Of a DNA stretch of 64,000 nt, positions 1 to 8,454 are shown piece after piece. The stretch is taken from NCBI GenBank assembly GCA_964604875.1, contig CAZSAC010000001.1, positions 1 through 64,000 of the forward strand, in the 5' to 3' direction. Source of the stretch: JAVVSR01 sp964604875. GTDB taxonomy: Bacteria; Bacillota; Clostridia; Christensenellales; CAG-917. The position numbers were made by a program, and so were the translations under genes. The notes below the pieces were generated by a model. The model saw nothing but the letters and a program-made list of their open reading frames with translations. It was not told the origin of the DNA and made no database searches. How positions within the stretch are numbered: the stretch's first letter is position 1; each line of letters starts with the position of its first letter.

Positions 1-315
1 CGGACGCACACCTGTTAAACTTCCGTATGGTAAATTTATATTTGTTATTTTGGACTAGGTTCTATACAATAATATCTTTCCAAAACGTTTAGACGTTTTT
101 TTACGCTGTAAGCTGTCTCCAAAAATGTCGCAACTATCTTTTATCGTTATGCCGTTATAGGAAATTTTAACATAATATTTTCCGTCCAAAAAATTATCCT
201 CAAAAATAAATTTTTCCGAGTTTTCGTTTATATCGATATAAGCGGAAAAAGAACGGACTGTTTCCATTAAATCATTTTCATACGGCGATAATATTTTAAA
301 AGAAAAACTAATCAA
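1..315 (-). pseudogene. hemZ: HemZ (coproporphyrinogen III oxidase, radical SAM) N-terminal part with in-frame amber stop, cut by window edge
   Basis: The open frame starts at a TTG (315-313), runs 86 residues and meets TAG at 57-55. The same frame continues to the window edge as SKITNINLPYGSLTGVRP. Its end matches the (W/Y)G-LTG-(I/V)RP segment that precedes the radical SAM core of HemZ-type coproporphyrinogen dehydrogenases. In the family a YRLLSxxT-like helix sits just before that motif; here it reads YRT-stop-SKIT, so the stop falls where Leu is usual (a TTG to TAG change would do it). TAG is an ordinary stop in this genome (MBL hydrolase, folD, ispA, the TM1266-family gene), so recoding is unlikely. 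The position after relA-dtd-MBL hydrolase is the usual hemZ place. It is either a nonsense pseudogene or a sequence error. Confidence 0.65.
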
Positions 316-949
316 AATTGCCCTCGCTGTCTAGTTTAATTTCGTTAAACTTTTTTTCATAAGCCAAAGTCGTACTTTCCCCGTGTCCCGGATATAAATT
401 AAAATCATTTTTATAAGAAAAAAGCTTTTTAAAACTATCAACCAATTGATTAAAATCACCATCATAAAAATCCGTTCTTCCATAGCTCAGTTTAAACAAT
501 AAATCACCGCAAAAAATGCAGTTCTCATCCTCTATAACATAGCATACGCTGCCAGCCGAATGTCCCGGGGTATGCAAAACTTTTATATTTATCCCCGCAA
601 TATTTAACGAGTCACCGTCGTTTAGTAAAACGTCAGCTTTTGTGTATGGAAATTTTATACCGCACATAAGCGCTAAATTTTTGTGCGAGTATAGCTTTTC
701 CGCATCTAAACTATGAATATATACCTTAACGCCCTTATCTTGATAATATTTTGCAAGCAAACAATGGTCAAAATGTCCGTGAGTTAAAAGCACGCCCAAA
801 ACGGAAATCCCCAATTTAGAAATTGCAATGTCAATTTTGTCTGCATCTCCGCCCGGGTCAATGATAAAGCCCGACGCGCCCCTATGGCATATATAGCAAT
901 TTGTCGCCAACTCACCGACTTCAATTTTTAATACTTCAAATTTTTCCAT
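308..949 (-). CDS. MBL-fold hydrolase (glyoxalase II-like / YqgX type)
   Basis: A 213-residue metallo-beta-lactamase-fold hydrolase. It has the zinc motif THGHFDH (about 56-62), a third metal His in HTPGH (about 130), the bridging Asp in CGDLLF (about 149) and a last His in YPGHGE (about 189). All ligands of a binuclear site are present. The compact length, with no C-terminal helical domain, resembles YqgX/YcbL-type enzymes more than full glyoxalase II, so hydroxyacylglutathione hydrolase activity should not be assumed. The start codon sits 3 bases past the dtd stop, which suggests translational coupling in the relA operon. It ends in TAG and overlaps the first codons of hemZ. Confidence 0.9.
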   Translation of the reverse strand: MEKFEVLKIEVGELATNCYICHRGASGFIIDPGGDADKIDIAISKLGISVLGVLLTHGHFDHCLLAKYYQDKGVKVYIHSLDAEKLYSHKNLALMCGIKFPYTKADVLLNDGDSLNIAGINIKVLHTPGHSAGSVCYVIEDENCIFCGDLLFKLSYGRTDFYDGDFNQLVDSFKKLFSYKNDFNLYPGHGESTTLAYEKKFNEIKLDSEGNFD

Positions 950-951
950 AG

Positions 952-1389
952 TTATTTTTCTAAAACAAGTGTTACAGGTCCGTCGTTTATAAGATTAATT
1001 TCCATATCTGCGCCAAAAACACCGCTTTGCGTATTTACCATTTCTGAGCATTTTTTAACAAAAAAATCATACAAAGGCTTGCTTACTTCACTTTTTGCCG
1101 ATTGCGAAAAATCCGGACGGCGACCGCTTGACGACGTATTTCCGTATACTGTAAAATTTGATACAACTAAAACTTCGCCCGATATATCTAAAACGCTTAA
1201 ATTTAGTTTTCCGAGTTCGTCCGAAAAAATCCTTAAATTCAAAATTTTATCTAATGCCAAGCTTAAAGACCGTTCAGTATCATCGTTTGAAAATGCGCAC
1301 AGAACAAGCAACCCTTTTCCGATTTTTGAATAAGGTTTACCATTAATGCTTACGCAAGCTTCCTTTACACGTTGAATAACACACTTCAT
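952..1389 (-). CDS. dtd: D-aminoacyl-tRNA deacylase
   Basis: A 145-residue Dtd that hydrolyses D-aminoacyl-tRNAs and removes mischarged D-amino acids or glycine. The N-terminus (MKCVIQRVKEACVSING) and the NDGPVT motif (135-140, the cross-subunit NxGPxT element) are typical. The other hallmark, normally SQFTLYG, reads SNFTVYG (77-83), so Gln is replaced by Asn; GRRPDF follows as expected. It lies directly between relA and the MBL hydrolase, with gaps of 2 bases on each side, the classic Bacillota order. The function is secure at family level. Whether the Gln-to-Asn change alters activity cannot be told from sequence. Confidence 0.95.
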   Translation of the reverse strand: MKCVIQRVKEACVSINGKPYSKIGKGLLVLCAFSNDDTERSLSLALDKILNLRIFSDELGKLNLSVLDISGEVLVVSNFTVYGNTSSSGRRPDFSQSAKSEVSKPLYDFFVKKCSEMVNTQSGVFGADMEINLINDGPVTLVLEK

Positions 1390-1391
1390 AA

Positions 1392-3524
1392 CTAACGATG
1401 TATACTTATTATTGAGGGAATTGAGTGAAGTTTTTTTATAACGTCTTCCAATTCGTCTGTATTTTTTATTTCGATTGTAACCTGAATATCCGCTGTGCCG
1501 TCTGCGTTAACCTTTGCAAATGCGGCAGTTATCGGAAGCTTTTGATTGGAAATTAAAACTGTTATATCTGCCAGCACTCCGCTTTTATTTTCGCTTACAA
1601 TTTTTAAAGTTGCCAAAAAGCCTTGATTGATTACGTCATCCCACTTAGCTTCAATCAAACGCTCCGGCTCCATATTTTTAACATTGGGGCAATCAACGCA
1701 GTGGACAGAGACGCCTCTGCCTCTTGAAACATAACCAACAATTTTGTCGCCCGGGACAGGATTGCAACAATGAGACAGTCTAACCAAAAAGTCGTCATAT
1801 CCACGAATTAGTATGCCCGTTCCATTAGCTTTTTTCGACGTGGTACGGGATTTTATTTCCGCAACAGGGTTTTTTGACAATAAATCACGTTTAAAATAGT
1901 CAATCAGTTTGATTAATATCTGATTAGTCGAAAATCCACCATATCCAACTGCGGCGTATAAATCGTCTAAAGACGTCAAAGAGTACCTATTCATAACATT
2001 ATCAAGCCACGTTGGACTGATTAATTCGCTTAAGTTATACCCTCTACGCTTCGCTTCACGCTCAAGCATTTCGTGTCCGCGTTTAATATTTTCTTCCTTC
2101 ATCTCACGCTTAAAATACTGACGTATTTTAGAGCGCGCAGAAGCTGTTTTAATAAATTTAAGCCAGTCCCTACTTGGACCATGTGACGAATTTGAGGTCA
2201 AAATTTCAATAATGTCGCCGGTTTTTAAAACTGTATTCAGCGGAACAATTTTTTTATTTACCTTTGCGCCGATACACTTATTCCCGACTGCGCTATGTAC
2301 GGCATAGGCAAAGTCCACCGGGGTTGAGCCGTCAGGTAAATTCATAACGTCTCCACGGGGCGTAAATACGTATACCTCTTCAGTAAATACATTTCCCGTG
2401 AGGCTTTCCATAAATTCGTGACTATCGCGAAATTCACCTTGCGTGTCTATAACTTCCCTCAGCCAGTTTATCTTATCATCTATAGCGGTTGAGGCAACTT
2501 TACCTTCTTTATATTTCCAATGCGCCGCAACGCCGTATTCGGCAATTTTGTGCATTTCATAAGTTCTAATTTGAATTTCAAAGGTTTCTTTAAATTTTGT
2601 TATAACCGTCGTATGCAAAGATTGATAATTATTTGGTTTGGGCATTGCTATATAGTCTTTAAACCGACCGGGTATAGGCATCCACATTGTATGAATAGTG
2701 CCTAAAACGGTATAACAATCCTTGACGTTTTCGACAATAACACGAACCGCCGTAATATCATATATTTGGTCAATGGTTTTTTCTTGTTTAATCATCTTTT
2801 TATAGATGCTATATAAGTGTTTTTGTCTACCATTAACTTCGCCCTCAATATGAAGTTCTTTGAGTTTTTCTTCAATTTCGGCGCAAATTTTATCAATAAA
2901 GCCTTTTCTTTCTGCTGATTTACTTTTTACAAACTCAGCTAAAGAAAAATAATCTTCAGGGAAAAGGTATCTCATTGATAAATCTTCCAACTCGCACTTA
3001 ATATAGGATAAGCCCAATCGGCTGGCAAGCGGCGCATAGATATGCAAAGTTTCGTGTGATATTTCTTTTTGTCTATCAGGCTTGATAGCGTCGAGCGTAC
3101 GCATGTTATGTAACCTATCGGCTAGTTTAACAATAATAACCCTATAATCTTTCGCCATTGCAAAAAACATTTTACGCAGGTTTTCCGCTTGTTCGTCTTC
3201 TTGCGAAACAAATTTAAGGCGGTCTAATTTTGTGACGCCTTCAACCAACCTTAAAACCTCATCGCCAAAATTATCTTTGATATCTTTTGCCGTTTTTGTG
3301 GTATCTTCCAAAACATCGTGCAAAAACCCGGCGACGATTGTGGGAATATCAACGTCTAAATCTATTAAAATATTTACGACTGCGCAAGGATGAATGAAAT
3401 AAGGCTGTCCTGTTTTTCTTTTTTGACCATCGTGAGCCGCCTCGGCAAAATCATAGGCTTGTTTTAAAACCAAAAATTCCGCTTCGGTATACTTTTTTTT
3501 CATTTTTAATAACAATTCATTCAT
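1392..3524 (-). CDS. relA: Bifunctional (p)ppGpp synthetase/hydrolase (Rel)
   Basis: A 710-residue long RSH protein that makes and degrades the alarmone (p)ppGpp. Domain order: HD hydrolase domain with an intact HD pair (FLHDVLEDT, about 67-75), synthetase domain with the substrate-binding NNYQSLHTTV stretch (about 300), TGS domain (VYVFTPRGDVMNLPDGSTPVD, about 385-405), zinc-finger/CC region (SHCCNPVPGD...HCVDCPN) and a C-terminal ACT domain. Because the HD residues are intact it is probably bifunctional, as in other Bacillota, and the trivial name relA is positional. The ATG has a GAGG site 10 bases upstream. It follows recJ and precedes dtd. Confidence 0.97.
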   Translation of the reverse strand: MNELLLKMKKKYTEAEFLVLKQAYDFAEAAHDGQKRKTGQPYFIHPCAVVNILIDLDVDIPTIVAGFLHDVLEDTTKTAKDIKDNFGDEVLRLVEGVTKLDRLKFVSQEDEQAENLRKMFFAMAKDYRVIIVKLADRLHNMRTLDAIKPDRQKEISHETLHIYAPLASRLGLSYIKCELEDLSMRYLFPEDYFSLAEFVKSKSAERKGFIDKICAEIEEKLKELHIEGEVNGRQKHLYSIYKKMIKQEKTIDQIYDITAVRVIVENVKDCYTVLGTIHTMWMPIPGRFKDYIAMPKPNNYQSLHTTVITKFKETFEIQIRTYEMHKIAEYGVAAHWKYKEGKVASTAIDDKINWLREVIDTQGEFRDSHEFMESLTGNVFTEEVYVFTPRGDVMNLPDGSTPVDFAYAVHSAVGNKCIGAKVNKKIVPLNTVLKTGDIIEILTSNSSHGPSRDWLKFIKTASARSKIRQYFKREMKEENIKRGHEMLEREAKRRGYNLSELISPTWLDNVMNRYSLTSLDDLYAAVGYGGFSTNQILIKLIDYFKRDLLSKNPVAEIKSRTTSKKANGTGILIRGYDDFLVRLSHCCNPVPGDKIVGYVSRGRGVSVHCVDCPNVKNMEPERLIEAKWDDVINQGFLATLKIVSENKSGVLADITVLISNQKLPITAAFAKVNADGTADIQVTIEIKNTDELEDVIKKLHSIPSIISIHR

Positions 3525-3543
3525 ATGTTGCGCCTCAAGACTA

Positions 3544-5880
3544 CTATATCGATTGTAGAAGATTGTATAAAGCAGAATCCCCTAAATTGTACTTAATATC
3601 AACTAAAAACTCCATATTTAAATTCTTTGATAACTTAATTATACCCAGTTCTAAAAAAATGTAAAACGAAGTAGCGAATTGGAAGAACCCTATTCCGTAA
3701 TTATTTTCCAGTTTTTTTGCCATATCAAAAATTTCTGATATATTAAAACCAGCATTTTGACGCAAAAATTTATATACCAAAAAATATGTATCATCGGATT
3801 TACATCTAAATTTTTTAATGTTATCTATATTTTTATATTCTTCACCGCAATAGAAAATATTAGCTTTGGATTTTGATTGCAACCAACCGATATAATTTTC
3901 TGAAAATGGTTTGTCTAATAAAACAATATTTTGATATGCGCTAAAATCATAGCTTTTATCCATACACAATATTATTCGATTAAATGGATTTTGAGAAAGC
4001 CCTAAAGCAAAATTTGATAAAAGAAACTTTCCGTTATTTTTTGCATTATGGATAAAGTTTATAAACGTATCGCTCGAAAACGCCAAATATAAATTACCAA
4101 ACAGACTGTCAGCCCCGTCTATGTGTCCGCTAAATTTTTTAATTTCAGCGGTTTGACAATAGTTTGGCAAAAGCGATTGTTTCAAATAACTAAAGGCGAT
4201 TTTTTCTTCATCTATACACTTTACAGGATCAAAAGGAACATAATTTTTAACTATACCCTGCGTATAGTTGCGATTTTTAAAATTCATTTTTGAGAGCGTA
4301 AAGAAAAGATAGCTTGGAAAATCCATATTTTTTTTGTTATTTAGCATATTAAACCCTAATAATTCTAAATCTCCAATTTTAGATTTTAGATGCGGTTTAT
4401 TGCCAATTTGCGTAAAAGTATATTTTTGATTTTCCAACATAAATATTGGTTTTGGGTTTCCGAACCCGGTAGGCTCCAACATATCTAACTCTTCCACAAA
4501 GCTAACTGAGCAGTCAGCCACGGAAATCGGAAGATCATATTCAATATGCGGATAAAAAAGATTATCGGGATAATTTTTTAAAACATAATCGTTTATTTCT
4601 CTAAAAAACTTATCAAAGTTTTCTTTTTTGATTGAAATGCCTGCCGCCGCTGAATGCCCTCCAAAGCTTTCAAAATAATTAGAAAAAACACTTAAACATT
4701 CAAATAAATTTATTTTTTTAATGCTTCTTGCCGAGCCACGCAAAATTTCGCCTTCTTCTTCGCAAAACAACACTACAGGTCTCCAAAACATTTCGGAAAT
4801 TCTTGCGGCAACAATGCCCAGAACACAGCTATCCCAATTTTTATCGTATAAAATAATAAACCTATTTTTAACTAAATCATATTTTTTTAGTTTATCTAAC
4901 ACGCTTTTTGTGATTTGATCAGTAAGTTTTTGTCTGTTTTGATTATCAATTTCTGTACTGTCTACTACACTATTCATAAAGGTCTCGTCATCTGAAAGTA
5001 AATATTCTACAGTTTTTGTAGCGTCACCCATTCTGCCTGCCGCGTTTAAACGAGGGGCAAGTTTATACATTACATCGTGAGCCGTTAGGTTGGAAATATT
5101 CATTCTTTCCATAAAAATTTTTGAGGCTTTAGAAGTTTTTTTATTTAATTTATCTAATCCCAGTTTAGCAATAATTCTATTTTCGCCAATCAAAGGTACA
5201 ATATCTGCAATTGTTGCAATAGCGGCGTAACAAATATAATCGTTGACAATTTGCCTTCCTCCTAATGCTTCAACAATTTTTAACGCAACGCCTGCGCCGC
5301 AGAATTGATTGAAAATATTTTCTTGTAGCTTTGGATTTACAACAATGCAATCAGGAACTTGTTCCCGTGGCTCGTGATGGTCCGTAACAATTACGTCAAT
5401 ACCTTTGCTTTTTATATATTCAACCTCATAAAAAGACGTAATTCCGCAATCAACGGTGATAAGTAAATCCGGATTAAAGCTTTCTATAACGCCGTCAATG
5501 GTTATATTATGTAAGCCGTAGCCGTCATCTTTTCTATTTGGAACATAATAATAAACAAATGGAATAAATTTTTTAAGATAGCTTTGAATTATGGTAACAG
5601 CGCATACGCCGTCGCAATCATAATCTCCATAGATTACAACGCGCTGATTTTTTTGAATAGCCTGCTCTATTCGAATTTTGGCGTCACGCATTCCGTTTAT
5701 TAAAAAAGGGTCGGAAAGCATCTCCAATGTGGGATTAAAAAATTCACTGACAGATTTTTCGTCGCAATACCCCCTAATAGACAAAATTTCTGCAGTTTGT
5801 TTAGAAATATTAAATTTTTTGGATAAGGAATCAACAATTTCATAATTGGCTTTCCCACGTTGTATACATTCTACAGTCAT
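3544..5880 (-). CDS. recJ: Single-stranded-DNA-specific 5'-3' exonuclease RecJ
   Basis: A DHH-superfamily nuclease of 778 residues. Motifs: GDYDCDGVCA (about 85-94), VDCGI, the DHH motif in VTDHHEP, APRLNAAGRMGD, and the DHHA1 glycine motif FGGHSAAAG, all expected for RecJ. The long C-terminal extension is normal for Bacillota RecJ (about 780 residues). The frame could open at a TTG at 5892, but the ATG at 5880 is preferred: it is preceded by GGAG six bases upstream and the protein then begins MTVECIQRG. RecJ acts in RecFOR recombination and mismatch repair. It heads the recJ-relA-dtd-MBL-hemZ run just after the secF terminator. Confidence 0.95.
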   Translation of the reverse strand: MTVECIQRGKANYEIVDSLSKKFNISKQTAEILSIRGYCDEKSVSEFFNPTLEMLSDPFLINGMRDAKIRIEQAIQKNQRVVIYGDYDCDGVCAVTIIQSYLKKFIPFVYYYVPNRKDDGYGLHNITIDGVIESFNPDLLITVDCGITSFYEVEYIKSKGIDVIVTDHHEPREQVPDCIVVNPKLQENIFNQFCGAGVALKIVEALGGRQIVNDYICYAAIATIADIVPLIGENRIIAKLGLDKLNKKTSKASKIFMERMNISNLTAHDVMYKLAPRLNAAGRMGDATKTVEYLLSDDETFMNSVVDSTEIDNQNRQKLTDQITKSVLDKLKKYDLVKNRFIILYDKNWDSCVLGIVAARISEMFWRPVVLFCEEEGEILRGSARSIKKINLFECLSVFSNYFESFGGHSAAAGISIKKENFDKFFREINDYVLKNYPDNLFYPHIEYDLPISVADCSVSFVEELDMLEPTGFGNPKPIFMLENQKYTFTQIGNKPHLKSKIGDLELLGFNMLNNKKNMDFPSYLFFTLSKMNFKNRNYTQGIVKNYVPFDPVKCIDEEKIAFSYLKQSLLPNYCQTAEIKKFSGHIDGADSLFGNLYLAFSSDTFINFIHNAKNNGKFLLSNFALGLSQNPFNRIILCMDKSYDFSAYQNIVLLDKPFSENYIGWLQSKSKANIFYCGEEYKNIDNIKKFRCKSDDTYFLVYKFLRQNAGFNISEIFDMAKKLENNYGIGFFQFATSFYIFLELGIIKLSKNLNMEFLVDIKYNLGDSALYNLLQSI

Positions 5881-5893
5881 ATCTTTCTCCAAA

Positions 5894-5928
5894 AAAACTA
5901 AAAAACGCCCTCCGTTTAATCGGAGGGC
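5894..5928 (-). terminator. Rho-independent terminator of the secDF operon
   Basis: The arms GCCCTCCG (5907-5914) and CGGAGGGC (5921-5928) form a perfect 8-bp GC-rich stem with a 6-base loop. On the minus strand a T-rich tract follows (5894-5906). It lies between the secF stop and the recJ start, so it separates secDF from the recJ-relA unit. Confidence 0.9.
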
Positions 5929-5938
5929 ATTGTGATAA

Positions 5939-6982
5939 CTATTTTATGGCTTTATATTTGGCATACTTTCTCATACGGTATTTAATAAGCCCGTTATTGA
6001 TAGCCGCCCACGTTGGAGCTGCTATAAACATTGACGAATAAGTGCCTGCGACTAAACCGAATAATATCGGCAACGTAAATTCTCTCATAGTCGGAACGCC
6101 TAATATTGCAAGGAAAATAACCATTATCATGGTCGTAATGCTTGTAAACATTGTACGATTGAAGGTTTTTATTATTGCGTCGTCCGCAACAAAGGCATAG
6201 TTGATACGTTTTGCGTCATAGGTTTTCTTTTGTTCTCTTACTCGGTCAAATACAACGATTGTATTGTTTATGGAGTAAGCAACAATGGTAACAATAGCGG
6301 CAATATAGGAACTGTTGATTTCGATTTGGAAAATAACAGTTAAAGCAAACATTATGATGATATCGTGAATCAACGCTATAACCGCTGAAATACCTGAGAA
6401 CAACTCAAACCTTATGATAATGTAAACCATTATCAATATAATCGCTATGGATGCGGCAAGTATTGCGTCTTTTAAAAGCTCGGATGTAGCCGTTGCGCTT
6501 GTGCTGCGATAAGTTACAAAATAGGTGTTCGTTTCAGGATTGACATTATATAAAACATATATCTCGTCACAAATAGTTTGATTAACAATACGCATCAAAT
6601 TGCTGTCATCAGTTACGTTTTTATATTTAATACGAATGGCGTTTGAGCCGCCCTGCGATATCCTTTGAACATAGCTGACATCAGGCGCGCCTACGTTGAC
6701 AGTTTCGCCGTTATATTCAACCTTACGGCTGACTTCAATAGCTTTTGTCAGTTTGTTAACGTTTTCATTATATGCGTTGCCCAAGGCTTCATCGCCCAAA
6801 TCAACGGTAATTTGTGTACCGCCTTCAAAGTCAAGGCCTATGTTTATACCTTCCTTAGCGCTACCTGCCGGCAGACCGATTGAAAGCATAACAACCAACG
6901 CAACTAAAATAACAACTATCGGTAAAATATACCATACTTGCCATCTGGAGGAAATTTTGAGACCGTATAATTTATCTAACAT
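5939..6982 (-). CDS. secF: Protein translocase subunit SecF
   Basis: A 347-residue RND-type subunit that works with SecD to use the proton-motive force late in Sec export. There is one N-terminal membrane segment (about 16-36), the periplasmic segment with GLDFEGGTQI (about 49-58), then five membrane helices. These include the conserved VAYSINNTIVVFDRVREQ stretch, with the Asp and Arg that belong to the SecF proton relay region, and SITTMIMVIFLAILG. The ATG lies 2 bases from the secD stop region. secD-secF are separate genes here, as is usual in Clostridia, whereas B. subtilis has a fusion. Confidence 0.97.
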   Translation of the reverse strand: MLDKLYGLKISSRWQVWYILPIVVILVALVVMLSIGLPAGSAKEGINIGLDFEGGTQITVDLGDEALGNAYNENVNKLTKAIEVSRKVEYNGETVNVGAPDVSYVQRISQGGSNAIRIKYKNVTDDSNLMRIVNQTICDEIYVLYNVNPETNTYFVTYRSTSATATSELLKDAILAASIAIILIMVYIIIRFELFSGISAVIALIHDIIIMFALTVIFQIEINSSYIAAIVTIVAYSINNTIVVFDRVREQKKTYDAKRINYAFVADDAIIKTFNRTMFTSITTMIMVIFLAILGVPTMREFTLPILFGLVAGTYSSMFIAAPTWAAINNGLIKYRMRKYAKYKAIK

Positions 6983-6984
6983 AA

Positions 6985-8352
6985 TTATTTAGCCTCCTTT
7001 TTTAGATTATAAAGTTTAGGATTATTGCAACCGTCAAAGCCTGCCAAAGTATAAATTAAACCTCTTGTAACGATAAGCGATGTAAACATTGAAACAAGGA
7101 TACTTATAAATAAAGTGATTGCAAACCCGACAACTGCTTGTCCGCCTAATATCCAAAGAACAACTGCGCCGATTAAAGTGGTGATATTAGCGTCGATAAC
7201 GGTAACGGCGGCGCGTCTAAAGGCAACTGAAATAATACCGCCTTGACTGGTAATTTTCCCGTCTGCGCTTCTAGTGGGCTTAGAAAACAAATCGGGCTCG
7301 GCAATGCCGATATTGTTTTTAAATTCGTCCTTAATACGTTCAAAGATAACGATGTTTGCGTCAACCGCCATACCGATACCAAGCACGATACCCGCAATAC
7401 CCGGCAACGTAAGCTGAACACCGAAAACAGCGCATAAAACCAATAAAAGCTCAACATAAATTATAAGAGCTATATCTGCCATCAAGCCTAGGTTTCGATA
7501 GACAACAAACATAAAGACTAAAACCAAAAACATACCTATAGCGCCGGCGATAAGGCTATTACGGATTGCGCTATCACCCAAAGTCGGGCTGACGATGTTA
7601 GGTTCTCTCGAAATTAAGTCAACGCCGAATGTGCCCGCTTGAAGCCTTGTTGCAAGCTCATAAGCGGCTTCATAGGAGTATCCGCCGTTTGATTGTTGAA
7701 TGATTGCCCTGCCGTCGGAGATAACCGTGTTAACGTTAACGGTCATAAATTTTTCATTATTGATAAAGAATACAACTTGTCCGCCTTTATTTTCAGTAGT
7801 AGCGGTAGCAAACGCAGTGGTACCCTCTTTATTAAATTGAAGGGATACCGCATAACTGGACGGATAATCGGGGTCTTGCGTCAAACCAACGCTTTCAAGA
7901 TGTTTTTTACCAATGATATAAACCTTTTCCTCAGTGCCTTCTTTACCGTTGGTAATCTTCAAAGAAGCGGGACGTCCGATTAAATCAAAAACGCGTTCAG
8001 GGTCATCAACGTTCGGGACTTCTACAGTCAAAGTAGGGTCGCCCGATAAGTCATATGACACAACTGCTTCGGTATAGTTTTTGCTGATAAGCAAAGCCTG
8101 CATACTGCTTACGACGCCGTCTAAGCTTGCCCTAAGAGTATCCTTGTCAATTTTATTGCCATCTTCATCGGTATCAACAACATCGAACACCGCAGAAACA
8201 CCACCTGACAAATCAAGCCCTAATTTAATAGACTTAGCATAACCGTTATAGTCGTATAAGCCAATAGGGAACTCGACAAAAGCCAGCACAGCGGTAATAA
8301 CGATTAGAACGCTTAATATAATAAAAATCGTTATAGATTTTTTCTTATTCAC
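6985..8352 (-). CDS. secD: Protein translocase subunit SecD
   Basis: A 455-residue SecD. It has an N-terminal membrane anchor, GLDLSGGVSAVFDV (about 44-57), the P1 head region, then a C-terminal six-helix bundle containing GIVLGIGMAVDANIVIFERIKDEF, the diagnostic SecD motif with the functional Asp. The start codon is GTG (8352) with AGGAGG seven bases upstream. A strong promoter (8390-8418) is found just upstream, so secDF can be transcribed independently of scfB, although the yajC-TIGR04086-scfA-scfB genes upstream run in the same direction. Confidence 0.97.
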   Translation of the reverse strand: MNKKKSITIFIILSVLIVITAVLAFVEFPIGLYDYNGYAKSIKLGLDLSGGVSAVFDVVDTDEDGNKIDKDTLRASLDGVVSSMQALLISKNYTEAVVSYDLSGDPTLTVEVPNVDDPERVFDLIGRPASLKITNGKEGTEEKVYIIGKKHLESVGLTQDPDYPSSYAVSLQFNKEGTTAFATATTENKGGQVVFFINNEKFMTVNVNTVISDGRAIIQQSNGGYSYEAAYELATRLQAGTFGVDLISREPNIVSPTLGDSAIRNSLIAGAIGMFLVLVFMFVVYRNLGLMADIALIIYVELLLVLCAVFGVQLTLPGIAGIVLGIGMAVDANIVIFERIKDEFKNNIGIAEPDLFSKPTRSADGKITSQGGIISVAFRRAAVTVIDANITTLIGAVVLWILGGQAVVGFAITLFISILVSMFTSLIVTRGLIYTLAGFDGCNNPKLYNLKKEAK

Positions 8353-8389
8353 CAGAGTGCCTCCTAAATTAATAAAAAGTTACTAATTT

Positions 8390-8418
8390 ATTATATATAT
8401 ATTTTTATACTTAGTCAA
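8390..8418 (-). promoter_or_regulatory. Sigma-A type promoter for secDF
   Basis: On the minus strand, TTGACT (8413-8418), 17-base spacer, TATAAT (8390-8395), about 38 bases upstream of the secD GTG start. The hexamers differ from consensus at one position only. Confidence 0.7.
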
Positions 8419-8454
8419 ACAATAATTGGTAAAATGTGCAACAGAAGCGCCAAA

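Noticed and set aside
1..315. TAG recoding (pyrrolysine or Gln) to explain hemZ
   Set aside because: TAG is used as a normal stop by the MBL hydrolase, TM1266-family, folD and ispA genes, in two cases directly followed by the next ribosome site or promoter.
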